Positions 9,301 through 18,000 of a DNA stretch of 36,067 nucleotides are shown piece after piece. A program made the position numbers and the translations under genes. Under the pieces are notes generated by a model that ran no database searches, had not been told where the DNA came from, and saw nothing but the letters and a program-made list of their open reading frames with translations. The stretch comes from a virus: positions 1 to 36,067 of IMG/VR virus record IMGVR_UViG_3300023176_001774. One strand, written 5' to 3'. Position 1 is the stretch's first letter. Each line of letters opens with the position of its first letter.

Positions 9301-12300
9301 GAACAACTATTTGTCACATTAGATAGTGTTATTCAAGAACCAGGAGTTTCTTACACCATCAGTGGATCTTCGATTACATTTGCTCAAGCACCTTTTGGTG
9401 ATAGAGTAATTGAAGGTCAAGATGTTTATGCTGTTAAGTTTTTTGGTAGGGCAATCAAATTTAAGAACCCAACCTTAAACACTAGGTATTTTAGAAAACT
9501 CCAAAGCATTGCTAATCAGTTTGATGGCGTACAATTTGAATTTGATCTTTATTGGGAAGATGGTACTATTGTAAAGACCGATCCCAATGAAAATCTCATT
9601 GTAGCATTAAATGGTGTTATTCAAAAGGCGAGAGGAAATGAAACCGAACCATTTGGAAACTCGTATTCTATTATTAGAGATGAAGACTCTAGTGTAGCCG
9701 ATAAGATTAGGTTCTCCAAACCACCAATCGACAACGAAGATCTTTATGGTCCTCCAGAAGAATTACCAGAGGAACTCAAAGCGTATGAAAAGTGTTTCAT
9801 CTACAGTATTGGTAGTTATCAGCGTCTAAAAATTAATTCGAGGCTTTATGAGTATAGATTTGGCGGTCCTTATCTAATTCAAGATGAAATTACTAACGAG
9901 ATTAGAAAGGTTGATGATTCTTCATATGCCTTGGTATTCATCGATGGTGTTTTACAACAAGAAGGAAAATCCTATCAAATTGTAGGACCAAATATTACTT
10001 TCACAGAACCACTTAAATCGTATGAAGACGCTACTGGTCTTAGAGTCACCCAGGATGTAAATATCATTCTGATGTACGGTAGAGATGTTCCTAGAACTCT
10101 TACTTTCTACGAATTTGAACCTAATACTTTTAGTAATACACTACAAGTTACTTTAGAAGGAACTGGCATTACTCAATCTATTATTGATGCCTATGATATT
10201 AGATCTGTAAATCCAAGAGTATATTTCACTCAAGGTTCTACTTTAGTTGGTAAACTTGCTACGTATTCAATTCAAAGTGCTGACAAGATTATTATCAACT
10301 TTGCTAATCCACTGAACGTTAAATTAGATTCTGACACTCCACTTACGATCAATGATCTAGATTATCTGTATACAGGAAATTATAATTCTGCTGTTATTTC
10401 AGGAACTTATACAGTAAGTTATGAATATAAAACAGACGAAGATGGTGATCGGGTTCTTGAAAGATCTGTACCTCAGTGGTTGTATGGATTAGTAGCTGGC
10501 AACCGAGCATGGAATAATAGAAATTCTATGTTTGCCAACTTGATTCCTGGTGATAAAATTCTAATTGATGGAGAATCTAAGTACCGTACTGTAACTGCTA
10601 CGCCAGATACAGCTAAGGCGATGAACTATAGAGATGGCGATCTAGTTCAAACCGCCATTTATGCTAAGGCAAACGTAACTGATTATAATGGAGACACTCA
10701 AGGTGTTGGTTTAAGTTTGACCGCTAATATTAGTGGTGGTGCTGTTCAAACCTTAAATGTTGCTGATGTTGAGTGGAACCAACGTGACCTACAACTTTAC
10801 TTTGAGCAAGATATTCTTTTACAACCCACTGCTTATGAATATTACACCACTCCAGAAGTTCACTTCATTCCTGTAGATGGAAATGGTGGTGGTGCTAAGG
10901 CAGAGGTTATTGCTTATGGTGGTCAGATTCTTGATGTTGTATTAACTGAAGGTGGTAGTGGTTACACACAACCACCAAAAGTAGTTGTAGCAAGGCGTTT
11001 CAAGAGAATCAAAGAAAACGCTCGTAAAGTTGATACTTTAATTAAACTTGGAGTACAAAGTGTTGAAGGAGTAGGATCTCCAATTAGTTCTGTATCTGAG
11101 GTTATTCTCTTTGGCGATGGAGATACCAGTGCTATTTTCTCTTTAGTTACATTTGGCGGATCAACTGGATCTATTGTTTCTACTGCCGATCAAATTACCA
11201 ATAATGTCAACACCTTAGCAGGTGAAGAACGTCAGGCAACAATGCCTCAACAGGCTGCTCCTACAGAACTTAAGGCAAGCCCAAGAATCTTTAGATTACC
11301 AACTGTTAATTACAATGTTGATAGAGTCATTACTCAGGTTATTGGTGGCGTTTCTGGATTTGAAATCGATAATTCTATCAAGACCATTGAGGTAGATCAG
11401 TTAACAGCAATCATTCAGATTCCAGCAAGAAAGGCATTTGTTCCAAAAGGACTACCTTCTCTTAATGGTTACGGAACATTCTTGGATGCTCCATTGGCAG
11501 AAGTTATCAACGCTCCTGACAATTACAGAGAGATTGTATATGTAGCAAATACTAGTAGATTCCCAGACACTCCAAGTAGATTACGTATTGGTAGAGAACT
11601 TCTATTCTATAGAGAGAAACAAGAAGATAGATTCCTTGGGGTTAGCAGAGGTTGGTTAGGTACAGCAGCTGATGCTCATAATGCTGGTGATCTAGTTCTT
11701 CATGAACCAGAATTTGTCACTCTACTTTCTGGTGGTGTCACTGAGATTTACACTGAAGTCAGTGTTTCTTCTGCCTCTACTGCTAGAAGAGAATCTAAGT
11801 TTACTATTCAATCTATCAGTGATGTTCAGATTGTTGAAGAAGAATCTCATGTAAATCAAATTGAAAATGAATTCCAAATCGAAGTTGATCAATTTGAACC
11901 AGATGTAATTGAACAGATTACAATCATTCCTCCTACATCATATAATATCATTACCAGTGTACATTCTACTACTTCTAGAATTAGTTTTGCCGATGTAACT
12001 CCTAGAGATATATCTGGATTTGTTAATGCCGAAGTTGTTACGATTGAAGAAACAACTCTCCAATTAACACAAGAAGATAAGATTCTCATCAAACCACTTT
12101 CTAAGATTGAATCTATTTCTATTGGTTCGATTTCTGCTACAGCATCTTCTACATCTCAAGTTGTTACTACTTCTTATAATAACACGTCTACTTTAATTGG
12201 TCTTAATGTTGAAGTACTCAATACAATAAAGACTATATCTTCTCCTCTTGTTGACCCAATTAATATTAAGGTCAATTCATTGCCAACGACTTCTATTGTG

Positions 12301-13089
12301 ACAACAATTACAGATCATCAATTGGATCTTACTTCAATTGCTGAAATGAACGTTCTTACAGAACAGCAAGTATTACGTCGTTCAATTGAAATTACTACAA
12401 GTATACAAGATGTTGACACATTTGTAACTACATTTAGTTTGATTGTTGGTTCTAGAGCAGATGGCGTTGGTGGATCTGCTGTTCAAGTTCCTTACAAATT
12501 TGCTGTTATTGATTTTATCATTGAAGAAAATGTTCTTGAAACTACTATTGAGCAAAGAAATGGTAATACAGTATTCTTAGCAGATCCATACAATGAAGTT
12601 GTTTATAGAGATGGATCTACATTTATTGTAGAGAACAGATCACAAAAAGAACCACCAGGATTTGAAGACTACACGTTGGGTAATGTTGGTCTCACGTTAG
12701 GAGCATTCGAAACTAATGCTTTAGTTGATTCTGGTATTAGTTCTGGATTAACAATTGGAGATCTAGATGCCATTTACCCAACATTAAGTATCCGTGATTT
12801 CGAATTTAGAGAGCAATCTGCTTTAATTGCTAATGGTGATAGATTTAATCTTGCCATCCCATCGTATCAGCAACCTGTTGCTTTATCACAAGTGTCGGGT
12901 GCTATACCAGCATCTATCACCGTATTGAGTACAGAATACTTTGCTGATTCTGGTTATCTATATACAAGAGGAGGAACAGTGGTACAGTATACCGCTAAAA
13001 CCCCCACATCATTTGAAGGTTGTACGGTCTTCCGAGGAACAAACAGCATTACGGTTGGGGACGATATCATTCCGTTCTCTGTCGTATAA
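3340..13089 (+). CDS. 7: Giant gp7-type baseplate wedge protein with YHYH-like domain
   Basis: This single frame encodes 3249 residues, about three times T4 gp7 (1032), and sits where gp7 is expected between gp6 and gp8. The N-terminus (LSSLVESQLPGFIRYEYENF then KFVEKYYEQQ) is typical of cyanomyovirus gp7-position proteins. Residues about 700-870 form a YHYH-like domain (HSPILGFAYDGNPIYGPYGY near 751, then LDQNNGRYCVTPEYPNGTYA), although the YHYH tetrad itself reads AYFI. Five 55-70 residue 'IGdE...RG' modules lie near residues 71, 317, 1286, 2728 and 3191. Three 'V-x-LDGVIQ...Y-x-I-x-G-x-x-ITF' modules lie at nt 9298-10095, and GSGY-type repeats are scattered through it. Residues about 2800-3035 are Thr/Ser/Ile-rich, Cys-free low-complexity strand sequence. 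It should be a peripheral wedge protein linking the core to fibres; the gp7 name rests on synteny and the N-terminus. Confidence 0.75.
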   Translation: MAPKKRRLSSLVESQLPGFIRYEYENFSKFVEKYYEQQESVGQPIDIISNLGKYRDIDTYEKHLLEQSSTLVSNIAADSTTFEIANAASFPEENGYIKIGDEILFYQSRTGNVLEEVSRGVSGNTTLGDLYHSSTFVTTAAAPHYQSDVVYNISNLFLYALVKEFEKTYLSSFPEAYLKDEVDKRILIKNITKFYKSKGTDRSVKFIFNSIINKDPDDIPVVVSPKESTLKASTSDWSQDYYLAVKIVNGNAEDLIGQVITQNLDPFNSNITFASGVVDNVTYVGNDEFDGYYKVILEKSSVNGEFAVAGRTKTLVGLTAQATTDDRITVKSTMGFPQSGKLLIGDEVIIYKDKTVNQFIIGERIGPIRNHNADKNVYTYVDITSSDVRLISLGMVYNLSPVVPAPYSSSGERVQISQPGFETLDPIVYDLENKKNRWLVNTAGSFATIKTVAQNFTSDVSALFEDEQYYYVASSSLPSQDVLTNTSYSEVLSDQKNLKIIRKRPSTTTEVYKTTNRDVGVFIDGVPAIGYKDTEFLKYGEIVSVTVTNKGNSYAAAPYVLINERTNLARCTLSGSTVDQIEILTNEVFDEDPTIRITSGEGAILKAVVTKGVITSMDVINPGRYYSSPPNIRIVDNLGKGAFAEYEAILTPDGKLDGARKISGGRFYTSGQVNVVVEAVGRNASGVCEIKKWVYDRYNRYKNNLDSNNGTILPNYNPGKGFGYAYLANPDKLRERAYSSPLEYSQNKANATKKHSPILGFAYDGNPIYGPYGYSVPTNSASTVQRLSTGYRINGSRPKGPDTGRYPLGTFIDDYTWTPSINSGKTELDQNNGRYCVTPEYPNGTYAYFITIDDNEVPQFPYILGDNFYSLPVDSNYNSNISQDDIPFGVKSLRTTTSEQNGGGFFGFIKDVKSGNISSAYIETTRDYFSPGGDVYINNDGTGGFGAVVKVDEVTGKTVQSIESQETKAVKISTVQPAYFFKGDEIIQVDSEGNSFVGGEVIGDVINENTFVLRNVSGDSDFKIEDGSTIQSETLVQRVVLDIDASFTIGSTIRLTNDDDEDVATGLILETTTRQNSLTIKVDDITKPFYATTDYYLRSSTLSDTNRAEIISVNSLSSGLEPFEIDDNIAIVQTDGDHNLGINDKVNVTVIPNDATTTTTYYVRKRLYQRATVLAPSHSSVIEDKGLGSFDILNSGLEYTSNTYEDVELIFQDSNLARANIGKLGDSGNARATVVVSSPGGLGTGTVTSIIITNKGSGYRTGDILTIRDSDLSRAANAASTQRITLQVDHVGFASSNTTLYVSNVNNLSQNDLIKIGPEILKITRVDTQTKTVTVERGQEGTVPTNHYDRASVSLVNPYYRFDDNFRPFGDGITKPYLLDYDQDNQEIFVGYDYNVANPQKIAQSTSFFDNSVPRKLVQMRSVQDAAYNLEFSTDNTNFEVNPIINIQKYYRYTFDVSHVSMADTYLDFSASANYNIFTEEKEVSNISPGSAGSFVSIKLGFGPAISNNNFQNQQPINYQNYFYFIKVSPDVDTSNSYLRIINDPLTSINTVNYVTSDRFVYSMAEVPAYDGSGDISYTTTSREAIGGLTNIKIVNTGENYNLLPTVKGISLSSEFEANVEPFYDEIGQVVTGFDIIDGGSNYSKPVLIVTDGDGSGYEYECDVQFGRVSTIRILSKGEGFTYKPSVRIVESDVKVYLESNNIGLPKNIQISGPGRGFNADESLLSTYKSPTTFVLRNISDKFFFGEKIIQDATGATAIVSENGYREGSNLLKVNSLSGVFKNGEEIKSAIGSRTATLYAQLSTEFDPEIKSYVDNFGFYTSDRGKLSNNNQRLQDSYFYQDYSYVLKSKTSIEVWRDLIKETTHPAGFQLFGEMVVDSKAEAPMPTSQPTLNYVSVIELPTVQITSLSSSRVITVIQEKFENTIIEDGVGSVSVDTFDTTETNTYNVSLTPAFDGRFDPNTGQVIGTKTFTMVDQASGNALTLSRNEQLFVTLDSVIQEPGVSYTISGSSITFAQAPFGDRVIEGQDVYAVKFFGRAIKFKNPTLNTRYFRKLQSIANQFDGVQFEFDLYWEDGTIVKTDPNENLIVALNGVIQKARGNETEPFGNSYSIIRDEDSSVADKIRFSKPPIDNEDLYGPPEELPEELKAYEKCFIYSIGSYQRLKINSRLYEYRFGGPYLIQDEITNEIRKVDDSSYALVFIDGVLQQEGKSYQIVGPNITFTEPLKSYEDATGLRVTQDVNIILMYGRDVPRTLTFYEFEPNTFSNTLQVTLEGTGITQSIIDAYDIRSVNPRVYFTQGSTLVGKLATYSIQSADKIIINFANPLNVKLDSDTPLTINDLDYLYTGNYNSAVISGTYTVSYEYKTDEDGDRVLERSVPQWLYGLVAGNRAWNNRNSMFANLIPGDKILIDGESKYRTVTATPDTAKAMNYRDGDLVQTAIYAKANVTDYNGDTQGVGLSLTANISGGAVQTLNVADVEWNQRDLQLYFEQDILLQPTAYEYYTTPEVHFIPVDGNGGGAKAEVIAYGGQILDVVLTEGGSGYTQPPKVVVARRFKRIKENARKVDTLIKLGVQSVEGVGSPISSVSEVILFGDGDTSAIFSLVTFGGSTGSIVSTADQITNNVNTLAGEERQATMPQQAAPTELKASPRIFRLPTVNYNVDRVITQVIGGVSGFEIDNSIKTIEVDQLTAIIQIPARKAFVPKGLPSLNGYGTFLDAPLAEVINAPDNYREIVYVANTSRFPDTPSRLRIGRELLFYREKQEDRFLGVSRGWLGTAADAHNAGDLVLHEPEFVTLLSGGVTEIYTEVSVSSASTARRESKFTIQSISDVQIVEEESHVNQIENEFQIEVDQFEPDVIEQITIIPPTSYNIITSVHSTTSRISFADVTPRDISGFVNAEVVTIEETTLQLTQEDKILIKPLSKIESISIGSISATASSTSQVVTTSYNNTSTLIGLNVEVLNTIKTISSPLVDPINIKVNSLPTTSIVTTITDHQLDLTSIAEMNVLTEQQVLRRSIEITTSIQDVDTFVTTFSLIVGSRADGVGGSAVQVPYKFAVIDFIIEENVLETTIEQRNGNTVFLADPYNEVVYRDGSTFIVENRSQKEPPGFEDYTLGNVGLTLGAFETNALVDSGISSGLTIGDLDAIYPTLSIRDFEFREQSALIANGDRFNLAIPSYQQPVALSQVSGAIPASITVLSTEYFADSGYLYTRGGTVVQYTAKTPTSFEGCTVFRGTNSITVGDDIIPFSVV
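3550..13078 (+). repeat. Five dispersed copies of an 'IGdE..RG' module within the gp7 gene
   Basis: Copies are at about 3550-3740, 4288-4480, 7195-7410, 11520-11700 and 12910-13078. Each reads roughly: strand, F-P-x-x-G-x-L-x-IG-x-E-x-I-x-Y, a turn, then (G/E)-x-x-RG-x-x-GT followed by H-x-A. Examples are GYIKIGDEILFYQ, GKLLIGDEVIIYK, DLIKIGPEILKIT and RLRIGRELLFYR. The copies are clearly divergent at both protein and DNA level, so the duplication is old. The fifth copy ends the protein. The coordinates span the full range containing the copies, not one continuous repeat. Confidence 0.65.
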
Positions 13090-13098
13090 ATATAAATA
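13085..13098 (+). promoter_or_regulatory. Two overlapping T4-late promoter boxes before gp8
   Basis: TATAAATA occurs twice (13085-13092 and 13091-13098), sharing two bases, in the only gap (48 nt) between the giant gp7-type gene and gp8. The first copy overlaps the gp7 stop codon. Both are exact T4 late consensus matches. Starts predicted near 13098 and 13104 leave a leader of 33-40 nt containing GAGAGAG (13124-13130), a good ribosome binding site 7 nt from the gp8 ATG. Confidence 0.65.
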
Positions 13099-13137
13099 AA
13101 TCAGACAAAACGTTCACACCCCCGAGAGAGTTTATCA

Positions 13138-15006
13138 ATGGCTGCTATCATCTCAGATAAGTTTAGAATTTTTAATGCTTCCCAGTTTCTAGAATCACTG
13201 AGTGAAGCAGAAGACACGAAGATGTATTTCTTCGTAGGTCGTCCTCAACGTTGGGATGCCTACCTAGAAATCTTCAGTGCTAATAACACAGCATTCGTTG
13301 TTGGCAACGAAGTATATGTTGGTGCTACTTATGGCACTGCTACCTTTAAAGCAGAAATTAGAGAAGTATACGAAAACTCACTTCTTCTATTCCAAATTGG
13401 TCCAACCACAAATGCTACTCCTGCAGTAGGTTCACAACTCAAAGCGTGGAATGGAACTGCTGATACTGGCGCTCAAGCATTGACTGGTGTTTATCGTTAC
13501 GCTACAGAGGATGTTCCCCCTGTACCTCTCGACAACCAAGCAGAAAAGTATGATATCTATGATGATATCATTGCTGCTAAGCGTATTACCACCGATTTCG
13601 CCCGTAGCGTAATCCGTCGTTTCAACTGGGACATCTCTGCTAACCCAGTATTCGACATGTGGAAGCCTGATTACTCCACAACTCCTGGTTCTGGTGGTCA
13701 GATTGGTAAGGCAGCTGCTACTGGTGCTACCAACATTGCTGACGCTAAGTACTATCTAATTAACTCACAGTACGAGGTATTTAAGTGCCTCTACAATGGT
13801 CAAAATCCTGCTAACACAAGCGGTCAAACTGCCACTAACGAACCCAAGACCACACCTTCTGCTGGTCAAGGTTCTTATGATGCTGTTACTGGCAAATTTA
13901 CCGAGGATGCTTCTGCTCCTGGTGGATATATTTGGAAGTATATGTACACCATCCCAACTGATGACGTACTACGCTTCCTGTCTACGGACTTCATGCCAAT
14001 TGTTCTTCCAACGAACCAGTCACGTATCGATACCGAAGCAATCGCTACAGCTGCTCCTAATGCCATCGATGTTGTTCTAGTTGAAGACGCTGGAACTGCT
14101 CTACCTAATGGTACTCACTATGCTCCTATTCTTGGAGATGGCACTGGTGGTGCCGTTGAAGTTGTAGTTGTTGGTGGTAGTATCAGTGAAGTAACTGTTG
14201 TAACTCCTGGTTCTGGTTACACTTATGCTTCTATTGCTTTAGAAACTGGTCTTCTAAATGGCGATCCAGGTTGGACTGGTTCTGCTTATGGTCTATACAC
14301 TTCAACCGCTTTCAGTGCTGCTGTTACTGTAGGTAATACAGCAACTGGTGCTCTTGAAGTCATTCTACCTCCTCAAGGTGGTCACGGTTCGAACTTTGAA
14401 GAAGAGCTCAATGCCAAGCGTGTTATGACGAACATCCGTCTAACTTATGCTGAAGGATCTGGCGACTTCCCTGTTGATAACGACTTCCGTCGTATCGGTA
14501 TTATCAAGGATCCATATGCTTTCGGTACTACAACCGTCGCTTCTACCAGCACCCTAAATGGTGTATATGCTGCCAGAATTGAGAACGCTACTGCTGACTA
14601 TCAGGTTGATGAAACAATCCGTCAAACTGTTGCTGCTGGTGGTTTTGCTTACGGCACCGTAGTTTCTTGGGAACTAGATGCTGGTAATGCTGGTCCTGGT
14701 GGAACTGGTGTTCTCAAGTGGATTCAGTCACCTTCACTTCACACCGATGCTGGTGTTGTAAGAGCTTTCGAAGCATCAGCTAATAACATTGAAGGTCTTT
14801 CTTCACTTGCTGCTGGTGATGTTATCACCACTGCTGATGATGCTGTAGAAGCAAACGTGACTCTCGGTGGAGTTACATTCTCGAATGGTCTTGCTAACCC
14901 AGAGATCGAAAATAACTCTGGCGAGATCATCTATGTTGAGAACCGTCGTCTCATCACACGTGCTGCCGACCAGATCGAAGATATCAAACTCGTTATTGAG
15001 TTCTGA
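13138..15006 (+). CDS. 8: Baseplate wedge subunit gp8
   Basis: The 622-residue product starts MAAIISDKFRIFNASQFLES and continues with MYFFVGRPQRWD, the N-terminus characteristic of cyanomyovirus gp8. T4 gp8 has 334 residues, so this one is nearly twice as long. Part of the extra length is a beta-rich insertion around residues 320-420 containing a GSGY-type repeat (VTVVTPGSGYTYASI). gp8 homodimers bind gp7 and gp10 in the outer wedge. The core has the gp8-like segments YDDIIAAKRITTDFARSVIR and GGYIWKYMYTIPTDDVLRFL. Codon use differs from its neighbours: Arg is mostly CGT and many codons end in C, where gp7 and the DUF4815 gene use mostly AGA. This suggests selection for strong expression. Its own late promoter and a GAGAGAG ribosome binding site fit that view. 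Confidence 0.85.
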   Translation: MAAIISDKFRIFNASQFLESLSEAEDTKMYFFVGRPQRWDAYLEIFSANNTAFVVGNEVYVGATYGTATFKAEIREVYENSLLLFQIGPTTNATPAVGSQLKAWNGTADTGAQALTGVYRYATEDVPPVPLDNQAEKYDIYDDIIAAKRITTDFARSVIRRFNWDISANPVFDMWKPDYSTTPGSGGQIGKAAATGATNIADAKYYLINSQYEVFKCLYNGQNPANTSGQTATNEPKTTPSAGQGSYDAVTGKFTEDASAPGGYIWKYMYTIPTDDVLRFLSTDFMPIVLPTNQSRIDTEAIATAAPNAIDVVLVEDAGTALPNGTHYAPILGDGTGGAVEVVVVGGSISEVTVVTPGSGYTYASIALETGLLNGDPGWTGSAYGLYTSTAFSAAVTVGNTATGALEVILPPQGGHGSNFEEELNAKRVMTNIRLTYAEGSGDFPVDNDFRRIGIIKDPYAFGTTTVASTSTLNGVYAARIENATADYQVDETIRQTVAAGGFAYGTVVSWELDAGNAGPGGTGVLKWIQSPSLHTDAGVVRAFEASANNIEGLSSLAAGDVITTADDAVEANVTLGGVTFSNGLANPEIENNSGEIIYVENRRLITRAADQIEDIKLVIEF

Positions 15007-15014
15007 TTTACTTT

Positions 15015-15063
15015 TTACTCCGCTAAATACTTCAACGATAATGTAGAGTATTTGGCGGAGTAA
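15015..15063 (+). promoter_or_regulatory. 17-bp hairpin hiding the ribosome binding site of the DUF4815 gene
   Basis: Arms 15015-15031 and 15047-15063 pair over 17 bp with 16 Watson-Crick pairs and one U-G wobble (15024/15054); the loop is 15 nt (15032-15046). The 3' arm contains the ribosome binding site GGAG (15057-15060), and the ATG of the 2690-residue gene is at 15065, just past the stem. A late-promoter-like CTAAATA lies in the 5' arm. No run of T follows the stem on either strand, so it is not a canonical intrinsic terminator. The layout fits translational blocking of read-through RNA from gp8. Confidence 0.8.
15023..15029 (+). promoter_or_regulatory. Late-promoter-like CTAAATA inside the 5' hairpin arm
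   Basis: CTAAATA is a close variant of the T4 late box TATAAATA and is also found before the last gene of the window. By T4 spacing, transcription would start near 15035, inside the 15 nt hairpin loop. Such RNA would lack the 5' arm and leave the ribosome binding site free. The only non-Watson-Crick pair of the stem falls within this box. Confidence 0.55.
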
Positions 15064-15064
15064 C

Positions 15065-18000
15065 ATGCCACAGAAGACTAATCTTAATGTAGCACCATAT
15101 TATGATGATTTTGATGCTGACAAGAACTTTTACAAAGTTCTGTTCAGACCTGGATACTCGATCCAGACTAGGGAATTAACATCTCTACAATCGATCCTCC
15201 AGAATCAAATTGAGAGTTATGGTAAGTTCTTGTTTAAACAAGGACAGCAAGTAATTCCTGGTGAAGTTGGTTTAAATACCAAACTTGACTTCGTTAAATT
15301 GTCTTCTGTGTCTGAGGTTGCTGTCAATGAAGGTGGACAAATTGTCTACAAAAAATATGACATTAAAAAACTAGTTAATACTGACCTTAGGGGAATCAAT
15401 TCGGGGGTTGTCGGTAAGGTCGTATCAGCAGAATATGGGTCTGACATAGAAGCTGATACATTGTTTGTCAAGTATACAACTAGTGGTGACGCTAATAATG
15501 AATCTACTTTTAGACAAGGCGAAACACTCGAAGTTATTGACGGCATCAACACTCCTCTACTTGTAGTTGGTACTGATGGTAGTGTTCTACCAACTAGTAT
15601 TAACGTAACCGATCCTGTCTCTGGAAATGTTAACTCGTTTAGCAGTCCAGCGATGGGATTTGCTACTGCAGTTGAAGTTCAGGAAGGTATTTACTTTGTA
15701 AATGGTTTCTTTGTCAAGAATCAGAAACAACTCCTGATTATTAATAAGTATTATGACAAAGCTTCCGCTAAAGTTGGATTTACAATCAACGAAGATATTG
15801 TAACTCCAGAACAAGATGGTTCTTTATATGATAACGCTAGAGGTTTCTCTAACGCTTCTGCTCCTGGTGCTCACAGACTTAGTATCGATCTAACCTTAAC
15901 TAAGTTTGATTATGGAGCAAACACAGATAAGAACTTTATTCAACTTCTTCAAATTAAAGAAGGATCTGTAGAGAAACAAGTAAAAGCAGCAGATTATTCT
16001 CTACTAGAAGAAACCTTAGCAAGAAGAACCTATGACGAATCTGGAGACTATGTTGTAGATGATTTTGATTACTCTATTAGAGAATACTACCAGAAAGGAT
16101 TTAACAATGGTGTGTATGCTCTCAGTGAAGAAACTGGTCTAGTTAATGGATATAGTGAAGTAGATGCTGCTGATAGAATGGTTCTTACCGTAAGTTCTGG
16201 TAAGGCATATGTCAAGGGTTATGAAATTGTTAATAAAGAGTCGAAACCACTAGAAGTAGAAAAAGGAAGAGATACTCTTTCTAGAGACAACGTTACTCTA
16301 AAGAGTCGTGGACTTCCAGAGTTTAATATTACCAACGTATATGGTTCTGTTCCTTTGAACAACGTTGGCGATACAATTACAGGATATCCAACTGTAACTT
16401 TAAATTCAACATTTACTGATGGCACAATTGGGTTCTCTGGTCTAGAAGCATCTTCATATTACAAGAGAACTGTTAATAGAAGATCAAAACAACTTGGTAT
16501 TAATACTGGTATTAAAACTATTTGGGTTCAACTTTCTGGGACAGTTCCATCTAACACTGATGCTATTCCCAACACTTTATGGTTTGTCACTACAAGAGGA
16601 ACTGGAAGTGTTCTTGGCAAATCTGTTGAGGTGATTGCTAAATCATTAGTAACCAGAGAAGATATTGCAGCAGCAACGACATTTGCTGAACTTACTGTTA
16701 TTGGCGATAAGGCAATTCTAGATGAGTTCTTGCTTGAGTATGATACTGGATTCCCAAATGTTTTTGAGAAATACCTATATCAAACCGAAGCTGCTATGCT
16801 CTCCGAGACGGGAGAATGGGGTACAATTAGAGACTACAATGCTAGTATTACTCCAGTAATTGGTTTGGCAAAACCAAAAAACTTTAGACTTATCAATAGA
16901 GCATTAGGATTTAATCCAGATACTGATATTGTTCTATCTAGAGGTAGATCTGGAACACAAACTCCTTATGAGGCTACATTTGGATTTAGTTATTTCAATC
17001 CAACATTCTTTACAAAACTAACTTTAGATAGAAGTATAGCAGACGGCACCTTTACAAAAGGTAAGTACATTTATGGAAAAGAAAGTAAAGCGTATGCTGT
17101 TATTGAGAATGATACTACAGAAAATTTCTCTGGAAATAACACACTGTTTGTAACTACTCTGTTTGGACAGTTTATTTCTGGCGAAACCATTATTGATGAA
17201 GCAAACAATACTATTAAAATTGCTAAGAACAACACTCTGTCACACTTTGTTGTTACCAAGCGAGGTGCTAATTATGATGGTTCTGAGAACATGTTCATTA
17301 ATGGTGCTGAGTATGATCAATCTAAGATCGACTTGTCTTACAACTCTAGTGGAACAGCAATTGTATCTGCTGTAATTTTAGATCAAAAAGTTCGTAATAT
17401 TGAGTATTTTTCACCACCTGTAGTTACATTAACTGGAGATGATGATAATGCTACCCCTGCTATTATTGTTCCTGTATTGTTTAGAGATACTGTTCTGACT
17501 TACACGCCTCAAAATGTGAAGTCATTTGCTTCGGTATACAATAACTATACTTTTACAGCAGATATTGATGTATCATCTTCATCTTATGCTACATACACTC
17601 AAATTAGTGACTTTAGTTTCTTTGGATCTGAGGGAGGAAAATATCTTGAGTGTAATGGATTTGGTGCTAACTTAACTGGATTAATTCAGGGAGACATTAT
17701 TCAGTTTACCGATGCTGATAACAACGTAATCAGAACAGTTGTACAATATGTTACCGAACCTTCTGGTATTGATAAATCAAGAATTTATCTCGATTATTCT
17801 CTACCAGCAGATGTTGTAAATGCTACTATTATTAAATTACGTCCAAGAATTGCTAACTCTTCATCTTCATTGGTGTTCCCAACAGGAAGTAAGCAAGTCG
17901 CTTCTTTAGTTAGTGATACCAGCGATACTAAGTTCAAGTATTACATCAGAAAAGATTTTGTAACTGAACTTTCTGCTGCTGGTGGATTACTAACTTTCAC

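Noticed and set aside
15015-15063. Hairpin as an intrinsic terminator after gp8
   Set aside because: No T run follows the stem on the plus strand (TAACATG follows), and the minus-strand reading is followed by A residues. The T run lies before the 5' arm.
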